Origin: an uncultured Clostridia bacterium
GTDB taxonomy: Bacteria > Bacillota > Clostridia > Oscillospirales > Ruminococcaceae
DNA: 64,000 bases
Direction of reading: 5' to 3'
Assembly (NCBI GenBank): GCA_944382875.1
Contig: CALWNQ010000013.1
Span: forward strand, 1 to 64,000
Position numbers and translations under genes: made by a program. The notes beneath the pieces were generated by a model. That model was not told the origin of the DNA and did no database searches. It worked only from the letters and a program-made list of their open reading frames with translations. Of the stretch, positions 17,139 to 26,419 are shown one piece after another. Position 1 is the first letter of the stretch; the number at the start of each line of letters is the position of its first letter.

Positions 17139-18275
17139 ATGCAACTCCTTGCGTTAGCCGCTGTCCTGCTCGTCATTTTGGGCGTGCAGAACTGGCTTTA
17201 CAGCAAATACGCCCTTCGGAATGTTCATTACCGCTGCTATTTAAGCCGGGATCAGGTGTATGAGGGCGAGGAAATTGAATTGATTGAGGAACTGGAAAAC
17301 CGGAAATGGCTTCCGCTTCCGTGGTTTAAAACAGAAATCACCACTTCTCGTTGGCTTGATTTTGCCGGGACACAGTCGCAGCTGACTGATAAAAGCCGCT
17401 TTGTGCCGAGCTTTTTCAGCTTGAAGAGCTATCAAAAGGTCAGCCGGCACTGGAGGGTAGTTTGCCTGAAACGCGGCGAATATACGATTGACCGTGTGGT
17501 TCTGGTAACCAGTGATTTGCTGGGAAATGTGAACAAGTCAATTGGTGCGGAAGTTCATTCCAGTGTGCTGGTTTTGCCGCGCCCGTTGGGGGAGAACGAT
17601 TCGATTACTACCCGTCACCTTACCGGCGATCTTGTGGTCCGGCGCACCTTGATTGAGGATCCATTTTACTTTTCCGGTGTGCGGGAATATATGGATACCG
17701 ATCCGATGAACCGGATCCATTGGCCAGCTACGGCAAGGGAGCAGAAGCTGATGGTTTTCCAAAACGAATCCACTACCCGGCAAAGTGTGACCATCCTGTT
17801 AAATATGCAGTCGCGCCCGCTGGAGCATGGCATTGCCGTGATTGATGCGGACAAAATGGAAACCGCCATCCGTTTGTGCGCGGGACTGTTTGATTCCACT
17901 CTCGCCACTGGGATGCCGCTCCGGTTTGCCGCAAACTGCTGTACAACGGATGACCGTGATACAATTTTCACCGGGGAATTCTGGGGGCATGATTATGTGG
18001 AAGGCCTTTTTCAGCTTCTTGCCAGACTTCAACTCAAAAGCACGGAAGAATTCATCAATTTCTTCAGTGAAAATTATCACAACATTACTTCAACTGATTT
18101 AGTGATTGTTACCGGTTTTTTGGATGAGAAAATCCTGGATCTCATCCGCCGCAAACAATATGACGGGGTTCATGTGCGAACCCTTCTGCTAGGGGAAATT
18201 CCGCCTGAACTGAATGCTGCTGGCTGTGAAATTGTTGAAATTTCCCCGATGGAATTGGAGGAGGCTGCCGGATGA
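17139..18275 (+). CDS. DUF58 protein, partner of MoxR
   Basis: A 378-residue protein with one N-terminal membrane helix (about 2-20), a beta-rich middle, and the DUF58 core DTDPMNRIHWPATAREQKL. DUF58 proteins resemble von Willebrand A domains and occur with MoxR ATPases. It is preceded by GGAAAGGGG and overlaps the next gene by 4 bases (ATGA). The job of MoxR/DUF58 pairs in clostridia is not defined; an envelope-maturation role is a reasonable inference. Confidence 0.88.
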   Translation: MQLLALAAVLLVILGVQNWLYSKYALRNVHYRCYLSRDQVYEGEEIELIEELENRKWLPLPWFKTEITTSRWLDFAGTQSQLTDKSRFVPSFFSLKSYQKVSRHWRVVCLKRGEYTIDRVVLVTSDLLGNVNKSIGAEVHSSVLVLPRPLGENDSITTRHLTGDLVVRRTLIEDPFYFSGVREYMDTDPMNRIHWPATAREQKLMVFQNESTTRQSVTILLNMQSRPLEHGIAVIDADKMETAIRLCAGLFDSTLATGMPLRFAANCCTTDDRDTIFTGEFWGHDYVEGLFQLLARLQLKSTEEFINFFSENYHNITSTDLVIVTGFLDEKILDLIRRKQYDGVHVRTLLLGEIPPELNAAGCEIVEISPMELEEAAG

Positions 18276-19669
18276 AAATACGTTTTCCTTTGATCCCCGT
18301 GATAAAAACTGCGGCTGTTTTATGCTTCCTTTTCCCATTGGTTTCGATTTATGCTATTTTAGCCGGTGTATTTGGAGATGGCGCGTATGATTCTGTGTTA
18401 GTACCCGTACTGGTGGCATTTCTCCTTGCGGGGGGCATCGGTCTTTGCTGCGGGGCTTTTCCGGTTGCACGGCTGCGCAGGAAAAACGGAAGGTTTTCCG
18501 TTCTATTGTCGAATATCTTGTTGCTTTTTGTGGCAATCGCATGTGCGGCCGCAGGTTTCGCAGCAGCTATGTGGCTGCTTCCTTTGCCATCTGGAAATAG
18601 CTATCTGTATATGGGTGCTGTCGCGGTTGGATGCTTTATTTCCGTGCTGCTTTGCTGCCGTATTTGGGAATGGGATTATGACAATATCCTGACTAGGTAT
18701 TATTTGATTTTTCTGATGATTGCCGATGTGCTTTGCTGTTTTTTGTGTTGGATCTTCCGAAAGCCATTGGAATATTCGGTTCTTTCGCTGACTTTTCTGA
18801 CATCTGCCTGTGTGTATGCCGCTGCCAAAAATCAGGGGAATATCGATTATTTGATGACCAACCGCAGCAATCGAAGTACCAGTATCCTGCCGAAACGGAT
18901 GCGGTGGTACAGTTTTTCGCTGGTTGCGCTGATTTTTGTCTGCATCTTTGGTGGATATTTTCTCCGAAAGCCGATTGCAGCGTTGTTCAATGGTATCCTG
19001 CAGCTGTTCAAGACTTTGTTTGTCGGATTGATTCGGCTGCTTCCGTCGGATTCAGGGGAATATACAGAGTCTGACACACCGACACAGATGTCTCCTCAGG
19101 ATATGGGCCTTCCGATGGATGAAGGTGGATCAAGTCCGCTCTGGTCGATTATCGGGGTACTTTTGATTTTTCTAATTATTGGGTTGATTATTTATTACCG
19201 CCGTGAAATTTGGAATGCAATCCGTTCTATAGCCGCCAAAATCCGTGATGCGGCGCTCTCCTTTTTCCTGCACAGTCGTACACCTTCCGCTTTAGCTGAT
19301 GTTAATCAGTATTTTGAGGACAATGTGGAGGAGGTTAGCAGGGATCCGGGTAGTTTTTGGAAACAGCAAAGACCATACGATATCCATCGGTTCAAGAAGG
19401 ATTACCGAGCATTTCGAAAAATGAATGATAGTCCGGAAAAATATCGGGAAGGTTATCGATTGGCTATGCTGCTGCTTTTACTCAAAAAGAAGCCAATTAT
19501 ACCGGCGGATACACCGGTAGAAATTCTTCACAAGGCGGGGAATATTTTGCCGCCGGATTTGTTTGCCTGTGTAACAGAAAGCTATTGTCAGGTGCGGTAT
19601 GGAGATGCTTTTCCATCTGAATCCCAAATGAGTGAGCTTACTTCTCTTCTTTCTGAATATGGAAAATAA
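18272..19669 (+). CDS. Polytopic membrane protein with DUF4129-like C-terminus
   Basis: A 465-residue protein with roughly seven helices in the first 250 residues, an acidic loop (about 265-290), one more helix (about 291-313), and a cytosolic helical tail. The tail resembles the DUF4129 domain found at the end of TgpA-type transglutaminases, but there is no transglutaminase domain here. It completes the moxR-DUF58 operon and is followed by a bidirectional terminator. Function unknown; a membrane scaffold for the MoxR system is inferred. Confidence 0.72.
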   Translation: MKIRFPLIPVIKTAAVLCFLFPLVSIYAILAGVFGDGAYDSVLVPVLVAFLLAGGIGLCCGAFPVARLRRKNGRFSVLLSNILLLFVAIACAAAGFAAAMWLLPLPSGNSYLYMGAVAVGCFISVLLCCRIWEWDYDNILTRYYLIFLMIADVLCCFLCWIFRKPLEYSVLSLTFLTSACVYAAAKNQGNIDYLMTNRSNRSTSILPKRMRWYSFSLVALIFVCIFGGYFLRKPIAALFNGILQLFKTLFVGLIRLLPSDSGEYTESDTPTQMSPQDMGLPMDEGGSSPLWSIIGVLLIFLIIGLIIYYRREIWNAIRSIAAKIRDAALSFFLHSRTPSALADVNQYFEDNVEEVSRDPGSFWKQQRPYDIHRFKKDYRAFRKMNDSPEKYREGYRLAMLLLLLKKKPIIPADTPVEILHKAGNILPPDLFACVTESYCQVRYGDAFPSESQMSELTSLLSEYGK

Positions 19670-19703
19670 AAAAACCGCCGATCCGTTTCGGATCGGCGGT
19701 TTT
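19669..19703. terminator. Bidirectional terminator between the moxR operon and trxA
   Basis: Perfect 15-bp stem AAAACCGCCGATCCG / CGGATCGGCGGTTTT with a TTT loop, between convergent genes. Confidence 0.92.
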
Positions 19704-19710
19704 GAGCAAT

Positions 19711-20019
19711 TTATTCGAACATTGCAAGAATTGCAGCTTTCGGACGGACACCAACAGAGCTCTTCACAGCTTTTCCACCTTGGAATACGATCAGGGTGGG
19801 GATGCTGGAAACGCCGAACTGTTCGGCTAATTCCGGCTGCTCATCCACATTTACTTTTCCGACTTTAATCGAAGTGTTTTCATCGGCAATTTGGTCAACC
19901 ACCGGAGAAAGCATCCGGCAGGGGCCGCACCAGGATGCCCAGAAATCCACCAGCACTGGTTTTTCGGATTCCAGAACTTCCGAACGGAAATTATCTTTTG
20001 TTACAGTAATAACAGACAT
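19711..20019 (-). CDS. trxA: Thioredoxin
   Basis: A 102-residue thioredoxin with active site W-C-G-P-C near residues 30-34, the cis-Pro segment S-I-P-T near 75, and the usual VDFWASWCGPC context. It reduces protein disulfides and ribonucleotide reductase, fed by TrxB. Strong RBS AAGGAGG and its own promoter; a monocistronic unit. Confidence 0.97.
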   Translation of the reverse strand: MSVITVTKDNFRSEVLESEKPVLVDFWASWCGPCRMLSPVVDQIADENTSIKVGKVNVDEQPELAEQFGVSSIPTLIVFQGGKAVKSSVGVRPKAAILAMFE

Positions 20020-20065
20020 GACAAAAACCTCCTTATTTTTCCTTTATTGTTTACCTTTTGAGTAT

Positions 20066-20094
20066 ATTTTACAATGCTTTTTTCCTGTTGTCAA
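20066..20094 (-). promoter_or_regulatory. Promoter for trxA
   Basis: Minus strand TTGACA (20089-20094), a 17-bp spacer, then TAAAAT (20066-20071). Confidence 0.85.
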
Positions 20095-20182
20095 GTGGAA
20101 AATACGGAATTTACAATTATGTCACATATTCTGCCCGGTTTCCGGAAAAACTATTCGCAGCCAGAATAAGGGGGAATCGGTA

Positions 20183-20545
20183 ATGAGTCAGAAAAAACAA
20201 ACGCTATTGTACGGGGTGTTTGGATTGGGAGCAGGCTTATTAAACGGCTTTTTTGGAGCAGGTGGGGGAACATTATTAGTGCCGGCGCTGGAGCATTTCG
20301 GACTGGAGTCGAAAAAGGCACATGCAACTTCCATTGCGATTATTCTGCCGCTGAGTGTTATCAGCGCTCTGGCCTATTTTGGCCAGATTTCAGTGCCGTG
20401 GCAGCAGGCACTGTGGTTTTTACCTGGCGGGGTAATCGGAGCGCTGATTGGGGCAAAATTGCTTCCGCGGGTACGTAATCAGGTGCTTCATAGGATTTTT
20501 GGAGCGATTATTATCGCTTCCGCAGTGAGGCTTTGGATGCGGTGA
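20183..20545 (+). CDS. TSUP (TauE/SafE) permease, N-terminal half
   Basis: A 120-residue hydrophobic protein with about four helices. It carries the first TSUP repeat (GLGAGLLNGFFGAGGGTLLVP and HATSIAIILPLS). Full TSUP permeases for sulfite, sulfonates or related anions have about 250 residues and two such repeats. Here the reading frame stops at TGA 20543-20545 and the second repeat starts at the overlapping ATG 20545. RBS AAGGGGGAA precedes the start at 20183. Either a true two-subunit permease or an ancient split gene. Confidence 0.88.
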   Translation: MSQKKQTLLYGVFGLGAGLLNGFFGAGGGTLLVPALEHFGLESKKAHATSIAIILPLSVISALAYFGQISVPWQQALWFLPGGVIGALIGAKLLPRVRNQVLHRIFGAIIIASAVRLWMR

Positions 20546-20907
20546 TGAACTGGATTGCGATTCTTGTGTCGATTGGTGCTGGGATTGCAGCTTCCATGGG
20601 GCTTGGCGGCGGATTTGTGCTGCTTGTTTATCTCAGTGCGGTTGCAGGTATGGCGCAGATGGAAGCGCAGTGGACCAATCTGCTTTTCTTTCTGCCAATT
20701 GCTGGAATTTCTCTTTGGATACACTGTAAAAACGGTCTGGTAGAAAGAAAAATAATCCTGCCAATGGCGGTCGGCGGTACGATTGGTGCCATTGGCGGGG
20801 TATTTTTAGCTGGAATGTTGGGGGATGTGATTCTTGTTCGGATTTTTGCTGCTTTTTTATTGGTTGTAGGAATCCGGGAATTCTTTTCTGCCAACAAGCA
20901 GGAATAA
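20545..20907 (+). CDS. TSUP (TauE/SafE) permease, C-terminal half
   Basis: Also 120 residues and about four helices, with the second TSUP repeat (SIGAGIAASMGLGGGFVLL, then QWTNLLFFLPIA). It starts in a TGATG overlap with the first half, so it is translated by re-initiation. Both halves have intact hydrophobic patterns and clean codons, which argues against a sequencing frameshift or decay. The pair would form one eight-helix transporter. The gene ends 90 bp before the B12 riboswitch promoter. Confidence 0.86.
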   Translation: MNWIAILVSIGAGIAASMGLGGGFVLLVYLSAVAGMAQMEAQWTNLLFFLPIAGISLWIHCKNGLVERKIILPMAVGGTIGAIGGVFLAGMLGDVILVRIFAAFLLVVGIREFFSANKQE

Positions 20908-20973
20908 ATTGTCCATGTTTTGGAATTATTCGCCTTGTTTTTTGCAAATATTTTCGATATTTGCGGATATCAG

Positions 20974-21002
20974 TTGCGTTTTTGGCGAAATTTCTATATA
21001 AT
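20974..21002 (+). promoter_or_regulatory. Promoter for the cobalamin operon
   Basis: TTGCGT (20974-20979), a 17-bp spacer, then TATAAT (20997-21002), just before the riboswitch. Confidence 0.85.
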
Positions 21003-21009
21003 AAAGACA

Positions 21010-21210
21010 GACATCCGCGGTGCACCAGTGTAATGCTGGTGAGAATAGGGAAGCCGGGTGAAAATCCCGCGCGGGACCGCCGCTGTAACAGGGGAGCCAT
21101 GCACGAACAAGTCACTGTGGTTACACATGGGAAGACGTCGCATGGCATTGATTCTGGAGCCAGAAGACCTGCCGCGTGATGATGGTTGCACAGCCAACGG
21201 ACTATTTGGC
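21010..21210 (+). ncRNA. Cobalamin (B12) riboswitch
   Basis: The aptamer carries the expected landmarks: GGTGCACCAGTG-like P3 region near 21018, the conserved GGGAAGCCGGGTGAAAATCC segment at about 21049-21068, GACCGCCGCTGTAAC at 21075-21089, and the B12 box AGCCAGAAGACCTGCC at about 21160-21175. It is followed by a terminator hairpin (21261-21292) and then cbiM, so bound adenosylcobalamin should stop transcription of the whole operon. Confidence 0.95.
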
Positions 21211-21260
21211 TGGTGCAGCGAAGCCTGTTGCCGCAAAAGTGGCTTATTTGTGTTCGCTGT

Positions 21261-21292
21261 GCCTTCTTCCCGTTGGAAGAAGGCTTTTTTGC
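21261..21292 (+). terminator. Riboswitch expression-platform terminator
   Basis: GCCTTCTTCC, CGTT loop, GGAAGAAGGC, then TTTTTT, 30 bp before the cbiM start. Confidence 0.88.
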
Positions 21293-21325
21293 GTCTGCGG
21301 GACTATTTTAAAAGGAGGAGTTTTG

Positions 21326-22078
21326 ATGACAAAACTCGAAAAGCGCATCACGGCAGTTACCGCGGTGTTGGCTCTGGCTTTTGGTGTAACACAAAATGTC
21401 GGTGCGATGCATATTGCGGAAGGATTTTTGACACCTGGCTGGTGTATCGGATGGGGCGCAATTTGTATCCCGTTTTTGGTAGTGGGTGTCATGCAGATGA
21501 AACGGACTGTTTCCAAACATCGGAAAACGCTGATTTTACTGGCAATGTGCGGAGCGTATGCCTTTGTACTGTCAGCGCTCAAAATCCCGAGCATAAACGG
21601 CTCTTCCAGTCATCCAACCGGAACGGGGCTGGCTGCAATCCTGTTCGGGCCGTTTCTAACGTCTGTTTTGGGCATTATTGTCCTGCTTTTCCAGGCAACA
21701 TTGCTGGCACACGGCGGTTTGACCACTTTGGGCGCCAATACGTTCAGTATGGCGGTTGCGGGGCCGTTGGTCAGCTGGGGAATTTTTGCCCTTTGCAAGA
21801 AATGCCGGCTTAACCGATTGGTGAGCGTTTTTCTGGCGGCGAGCCTGGGCGATTTGTTTACATATTGTGTCACCAGCATCCAGCTTGGTCTGGATCATCC
21901 CAGTGAAGTGGGCGGCATAATGGCCTCGATTGTACGGTTTATGGGGGTATTTGCTGTCACACAGATTCCGCTTGCGATTGTGGAAGGTCTGCTGACCGTT
22001 GTAGTGGTCATGGGACTGGAAGCATATGCAAAACCGGAACTGACCGAAATCGGTTATCTGAAGGAGGCGACAGCATGA
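21326..22078 (+). CDS. cbiM: Cobalt ECF transporter S component CbiM
   Basis: A 250-residue membrane protein, the substrate-binding component of the cobalt energy-coupling-factor transporter. A signal-like first helix (about 8-26) ends before [10 protein letters not shown], whose exposed Met-His forms the cobalt site after processing. A second hallmark, [18 protein letters not shown], is present. The start at 21326 follows AAAGGAGGAG; longer frames would read through the riboswitch. It is the first gene of the riboswitch operon. Confidence 0.95.
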   Translation: MTKLEKRITAVTAVLALAFGVTQNVGAMHIAEGFLTPGWCIGWGAICIPFLVVGVMQMKRTVSKHRKTLILLAMCGAYAFVLSALKIPSINGSSSHPTGTGLAAILFGPFLTSVLGIIVLLFQATLLAHGGLTTLGANTFSMAVAGPLVSWGIFALCKKCRLNRLVSVFLAASLGDLFTYCVTSIQLGLDHPSEVGGIMASIVRFMGVFAVTQIPLAIVEGLLTVVVVMGLEAYAKPELTEIGYLKEATA

Positions 22079-22377
22079 GCAAACGAGTAATTTTGGGCAT
22101 TGTATTGCTGGCAATTTGTGCGTTGATTGCGATTTTTCCGCTGATGACCATCAAGGACAGCGAATTTGGCGGCGCAGATGGCGCGGCCGAAGAGGTTGTA
22201 GCCGAGATTGCGCCGGATTATGAGCCTTGGGCAGAAAGCCCGATTGCACCTCCCGGAGGAGAAACCGAGAGCCTGCTTTTCTGCTTGCAGGCTGGGCTTG
22301 GTGCTGCGGTCATCGGCTATTGTTTTGGTTATCTGCGCGCCCGTAAAAAATACGGAGAACCGAAGAAAAAAGACTGA
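22075..22377 (+). CDS. cbiN: Cobalt transporter auxiliary subunit CbiN
   Basis: A 100-residue protein with two membrane helices (about 4-24 and 66-86) and an acidic outside loop including [13 protein letters not shown] and the YEPWAESP segment typical of CbiN. It helps load cobalt onto CbiM. It overlaps cbiM by 4 bases. Confidence 0.93.
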   Translation: MSKRVILGIVLLAICALIAIFPLMTIKDSEFGGADGAAEEVVAEIAPDYEPWAESPIAPPGGETESLLFCLQAGLGAAVIGYCFGYLRARKKYGEPKKKD

Positions 22378-22407
22378 CGATCCTTTGATTGGAAAGGAGG
22401 GAATGCT

Positions 22408-23322
22408 GTGCTATTGACGGTGGGTGGTATGCTGTTTGTATGGCTCCTTTTGTGGAAAACTTCTTCCGTCTGGGTGCTTGCAGCAGCAGAAGCGGCTGTA
22501 CTTGCAGCGGGGCTGCTGCTCCGGCGGTGTGCTCACAGCCATGGAAGCAGGCTGCTGATTGACCACGCAGCACAGCATTCCCGTTTTAACAGTTGGAATG
22601 CCGGCGGGAAATTCTTCTTTTCGCTGCTGCTTTTGTTTGGATGTATTGGGGCGGATTCCGCATTTTTGGGGCTTTGGATTCTGGCAGGAATGACGCTGCT
22701 GACTGTGGTCGGCGGAAAAACGCCGCTGCATGACTACATATCCTGCATACTGCTTCCGTTAGGGTTTGTTCTGCTCAGCGGAATTACAATTGCGGTCCAG
22801 GTCACCCCGGACCGCATCGGTGTGTTCAGCATCCCGGTTTTGGGGCAGTATCTTTCGGTGACCGAAGCCGGACGGGAAGAAGCGTTTCGCCTCTGCTGCA
22901 AGGCAGCGGGAGCAGTCAGCTGCCTGTGCTTCCTCAGCTTGTCCACCCCAATGGGGACGCTGATTGCTTTCTTTCGGAAAATCAAGGTTCCCGGCATTGT
23001 GATTGAGCTGATGTATCTGATTTACCGCTATCTGTTTATTCTGCTTTCGCTGCATGCTTCGATGCAGACAGCAGCCGAATCTCGGTTGGGATACCGCAAT
23101 TTTCGCTGCGGATTTCGAACCTTTCCCAAAATTGCGGCAAACCTGCTGGTGGTATCATTCCGGCAGGCTTCCCGCAACTTTGACGCAATGGAAGCGCGCT
23201 GCTATCAGGGGGAAATTCGCTTTTTAACCGCGGAACAGCGGATGACGGCAGGACAGCTTGGCTGTTATGCCGGTATGCTGCTGCTGACATTGGCGGGATA
23301 TTTTGCAGGAGGGATGCTGTGA
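22408..23322 (+). CDS. cbiQ: Cobalt ECF transporter T component CbiQ
   Basis: A 304-residue transmembrane coupling protein. It is a little longer than usual, with two extra N-terminal hydrophobic segments before the typical DHAAQHS...W start region. The C-terminal coupling part (SRLGYRN, SRNFDAMEARCYQGEIRF, with the Ala-Arg-Gly-like motif) would contact the ATPase. The GTG at 22408 follows AAAGGAGG by 7 bases; the ATG at 22403 is in another frame. Confidence 0.92.
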   Translation: MLLTVGGMLFVWLLLWKTSSVWVLAAAEAAVLAAGLLLRRCAHSHGSRLLIDHAAQHSRFNSWNAGGKFFFSLLLLFGCIGADSAFLGLWILAGMTLLTVVGGKTPLHDYISCILLPLGFVLLSGITIAVQVTPDRIGVFSIPVLGQYLSVTEAGREEAFRLCCKAAGAVSCLCFLSLSTPMGTLIAFFRKIKVPGIVIELMYLIYRYLFILLSLHASMQTAAESRLGYRNFRCGFRTFPKIAANLLVVSFRQASRNFDAMEARCYQGEIRFLTAEQRMTAGQLGCYAGMLLLTLAGYFAGGML

Positions 23323-24161
23323 TGGAAGAAATAGTATTGGAATTTCGCGGCGTTTCTTTTGCTTATGAAGGAGAACACGAAGCGCTTCGGAATCTTAGTG
23401 TTTCGGTAAAGCGCGGCGAACGGATTGCGGTGCTGGGGGAAAACGGTGCAGGAAAATCCACCTTTTTCCTACTCTGCAACGGCGTTTTGAAGCCAAACAG
23501 CGGAGAAATTTATTGTAAAGGGAAAAAGCTTGACAGTTCTTCCAGAAGCCGTTTGATGCAGCGGCAGACGGTTGGCATTGTTTTTCAGGAGCCGGACAGC
23601 CAGATTATCGCCTCCACAGTGGCGGAGGAAATTTCATTCGGACCGATGAATCTCGAGCTTTCCCGCGAAGAGGTGGCAAAACGGGTGGAAACGGTGCTGG
23701 AACGGATGAAGCTCACCGGGATGCGGAACCGGCCGCCGCACTATCTGAGCGGCGGGGAGAAAAAACGGGTGACCATTGCCGATATCCTGGCGATGCAGCC
23801 GGAAGTCATGCTTTTTGACGAGCCGGCTTCCTCTCTCGATCCGGGTAACGCGGCGCTGCTGGAACAGACGCTCCGGGAGCTTTCAGAGGAAGGGCTGACC
23901 TTGCTGATTTCTACCCACGATGTCAATTTTGCCTGGCGGTGGGCGGAGCGGGTGCTGGTCTTTTCCCATGGAGAGCTGGTTGCCGACCGGACGCCGGAAC
24001 AGGTGTTTGCAGACGACCGGCTTTTGGCGGAGTCTGGACTCAAAAAACCGCTGCTCTTTGAGATGGGGCAGATTTTACAGCAAACAGGAGTATTTGCCAC
24101 CGGAAAAATTCCGCGGGAGATGAGCGAATTCCGGGAGTGGGCAGAAAGGATGACAAGATGA
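23322..24161 (+). CDS. cbiO: Cobalt ECF transporter ATP-binding subunit CbiO
   Basis: A 279-residue ABC ATPase that powers cobalt uptake with CbiMNQ. Walker A is GENGAGKST, the signature LSGGEKKR, Walker B VMLFDEPAS, and the H-loop STHD. The ATG at 23322 is 8 bases after AGGAGGG; a GTG 3 bases earlier is also possible. Start overlaps the cbiQ stop. Confidence 0.94.
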   Translation: MEEIVLEFRGVSFAYEGEHEALRNLSVSVKRGERIAVLGENGAGKSTFFLLCNGVLKPNSGEIYCKGKKLDSSSRSRLMQRQTVGIVFQEPDSQIIASTVAEEISFGPMNLELSREEVAKRVETVLERMKLTGMRNRPPHYLSGGEKKRVTIADILAMQPEVMLFDEPASSLDPGNAALLEQTLRELSEEGLTLLISTHDVNFAWRWAERVLVFSHGELVADRTPEQVFADDRLLAESGLKKPLLFEMGQILQQTGVFATGKIPREMSEFREWAERMTR

Positions 24162-24937
24162 AGAAACAGGCAATTTTGCTGGCACATTTTGGGACAAGCC
24201 ACGCGGATACAAGAGAAAAAACAATCGGAGCTGTTGAGCGGGAAGTTCGTGCGGCATTTCCGGAATGGGAGGTGCGGGGCGCCTTTACCAGTGGGATGAT
24301 TCTGCGGATTCTGAAAAAACAGGGGATCACATTGCAATCGGTGCCGGAGGCGCTGGAAACTCTGCTGGCAGAAGGCTTTGAACGGATACTGATTCAGCCG
24401 ACCCACATGATCTGCGGAGAAGAATACGACAAACTGCGGTTCCAGGCAGAGCCATTCCGGGATCGCTTTGCGGAATTTTCGGTCGGATTGCCGCTGCTTT
24501 CTTCCACTGAGGATATGCGGGAAGTCTGCCGTTTTTATGACAAGGAATTCCCGCGGGAAGCGGACGAAGCGCTGGTATTGATGGGACACGGAACCACCCA
24601 TTTTGCCAACGCCGTTTATCCGGCGATGAGCTACATCTTTTCCGAGATGGGATTTGAACGGATTCTGGTCGGTGCGGTGGAGGGCTATCCTGACATCGAG
24701 ATTGTACGCAAGGAACTGGGACGGCTGGGCGTCAAAAAGGTGACAGTGACGCCGATGATGCTGGTGGCGGGCGATCATGCGGTCAACGATATGGCCGGGG
24801 AGGAACCGGACAGCTGGAAGTCGCTGCTGGAAGCGGACGGCTATCAGGTGAAACCGGTTGTGCGCGGATTGGGCGAATATGCTGCGGTGCGGGAACTTTA
24901 TCTCTCCCATATCCGCCAGGCAATGGATGCAAAATAG
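24158..24937 (+). CDS. cbiK: Sirohydrochlorin cobaltochelatase CbiK
   Basis: A 259-residue class II chelatase that inserts Co(II) into sirohydrochlorin, the entry to the anaerobic corrin path. The N-terminus LLAHFGTSHADTREKTI and the second half's MGHGTTHFANAVYP carry the metal-site histidines (His of HFGTSH region and HGTTH). Its start overlaps the cbiO stop. It takes substrate made by the cobA domain and the precorrin-2 dehydrogenase encoded downstream. Confidence 0.95.
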   Translation: MKKQAILLAHFGTSHADTREKTIGAVEREVRAAFPEWEVRGAFTSGMILRILKKQGITLQSVPEALETLLAEGFERILIQPTHMICGEEYDKLRFQAEPFRDRFAEFSVGLPLLSSTEDMREVCRFYDKEFPREADEALVLMGHGTTHFANAVYPAMSYIFSEMGFERILVGAVEGYPDIEIVRKELGRLGVKKVTVTPMMLVAGDHAVNDMAGEEPDSWKSLLEADGYQVKPVVRGLGEYAAVRELYLSHIRQAMDAK

Positions 24938-24946
24938 GAGGAAGCT

Positions 24947-25636
24947 ATGGCAAACGGAACTTTTTACGGAATCAGCGTGGGGCCGGGGGATCCGGAACTG
25001 TTGACACGCAAGGCGGTGCGGATAATGGAACTTTGCCCGGTGATCGCTACCCCGCAGACCAAGGGGGAAAATACGCTGGCGCTTGACATTGCGTCGGCGG
25101 CAGTGGATCTGAGTGGGAAAACAATCCTTCCCATCCGGTTTCTGATGACCAAGGACAAGGAAGCGCTGCGCGAAAGCCATGAGCAGGCGGCTGACCAGAT
25201 TGCGGAATATCTCGACCGCGGCGAAGATGTCGGGATGCTCAATCTGGGGGATGTTTCCATCTATTCCACGTTCAGCTACATCCACGAAATCCTCAAAGCG
25301 CGCGGTTACAAAACCGTTGTCATTCCCGGCGTACCGAGCTTCTGCGCGGTGGCAGCTGAACTGAACATGGGACTCACCGAAATGGGCAAACCGCTGCACA
25401 TTATTCCGGCGAGCCACGAGGGATTGGCTGAGAGTTTAGCACTGCCCGGCAGCAAAATTCTCATGAAAACCGGAAAATCCATGCCGGCAGTCAAACAGGC
25501 GCTCAAGGAAGCCGGATTGTATGAGAAAGCGTCGTTGGTGCAGAACTGCGGCTTGCCGGACGAAAAGGTCTGTCATTCGCTCGACGAGGCAGACGATGAT
25601 CCCAGCTATTTTACCACCATTCTGGTCAAGGCATAA
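24947..25636 (+). CDS. cbiL: Cobalt-factor II C20-methyltransferase CbiL
   Basis: A 229-residue tetrapyrrole methylase using SAM to methylate C20 of cobalt-factor II. The GISVGPGDPELLT loop (9-21) binds SAM, with the second motif GDVSIYSTF and the IPGVPSFCAVAA region. Preceded by TAGGAGGAAGCT, 9 bp after cbiK. Confidence 0.94.
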   Translation: MANGTFYGISVGPGDPELLTRKAVRIMELCPVIATPQTKGENTLALDIASAAVDLSGKTILPIRFLMTKDKEALRESHEQAADQIAEYLDRGEDVGMLNLGDVSIYSTFSYIHEILKARGYKTVVIPGVPSFCAVAAELNMGLTEMGKPLHIIPASHEGLAESLALPGSKILMKTGKSMPAVKQALKEAGLYEKASLVQNCGLPDEKVCHSLDEADDDPSYFTTILVKA

Positions 25637-25648
25637 GGAGAGAGTTTT

Positions 25649-26419
25649 ATGGTAACATTTGTCGGCGCCGGCAGCGGCGCGCCCGATCTGATCACAGTGC
25701 GCGGGGCAAAAATGCTCGGCGAAGCGGACGTCATTATTTACGCGGGGAGCCTGGTCAACCCTGCGCTGCTGGATTATAAAAAAGAAGGCTGTGCGGTTTA
25801 TAACAGCGCCAAAATGACGCTGGAAGAAGTTTTCGCAGTGATGCAGGAAGCGGAAGCCGCCGGTAAACACACTGTCCGGCTGCATACCGGCGATCCTTGC
25901 CTGTACGGCGCGATCAAGGAACAGATGGATCTGCTCGATGAAGCGGGGATTTGTTACGAAGTGGTACCGGGAGTGTCAAGCTTTTGCGGTGCGGCGGCTG
26001 CTGTCAAGGCGGAATACACGCTTCCTGAAGTGAGCCAGACTGTTATCATCACCCGGATGGAAGGCCGTACACCGGTTCCGGAACGCGAAAAAATCCGTGC
26101 GCTCGCCTCTCATCAGAGCACGATGGTTATTTTCCTCAGCACCGGCCTGTTGGAAGGGCTTTCCCGGGAACTGATTGCGGGCGGATATTCCGCAGACACA
26201 CCGGCGGCGATTGTCTATAAGGCAACCTGGCCGGATGAGAAAACTTTTCGCTGCACAGTCGGCACATTAGCACAAACTGCTGCCGAAAACCATATCACCA
26301 AGACTGCGCTGATTCTGGTTGGCAATTTCCTGAACGGCACCGTGGAGCGCTCCAAGCTCTATGATCCCGCTTTTACCACCGAATTCCGGCAGGGGACCGA
26401 CACATGCGGATCGAACTGA
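25649..26419 (+). CDS. cbiF: Cobalt-precorrin-4 C11-methyltransferase CbiF
   Basis: A 256-residue tetrapyrrole methylase. The start VTFVGAGSGAPDLITVRG, the HTGDPCLYGAI segment and the VPGVSSFCGAAA loop are diagnostic of CbiF/CobM. It methylates C11 of cobalt-precorrin-4. Its 3' end overlaps cbiG by 16 bases. Confidence 0.95.
   Translation: MVTFVGAGSGAPDLITVRGAKMLGEADVIIYAGSLVNPALLDYKKEGCAVYNSAKMTLEEVFAVMQEAEAAGKHTVRLHTGDPCLYGAIKEQMDLLDEAGICYEVVPGVSSFCGAAAAVKAEYTLPEVSQTVIITRMEGRTPVPEREKIRALASHQSTMVIFLSTGLLEGLSRELIAGGYSADTPAAIVYKATWPDEKTFRCTVGTLAQTAAENHITKTALILVGNFLNGTVERSKLYDPAFTTEFRQGTDTCGSN

Noticed and set aside
23741-25417. A 558-codon open frame on the minus strand
   Set aside because: It lies wholly opposite cbiO, cbiK and cbiL, which have clear motifs and RBSs. 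Its protein has no recognisable domain and its start has no Shine-Dalgarno.
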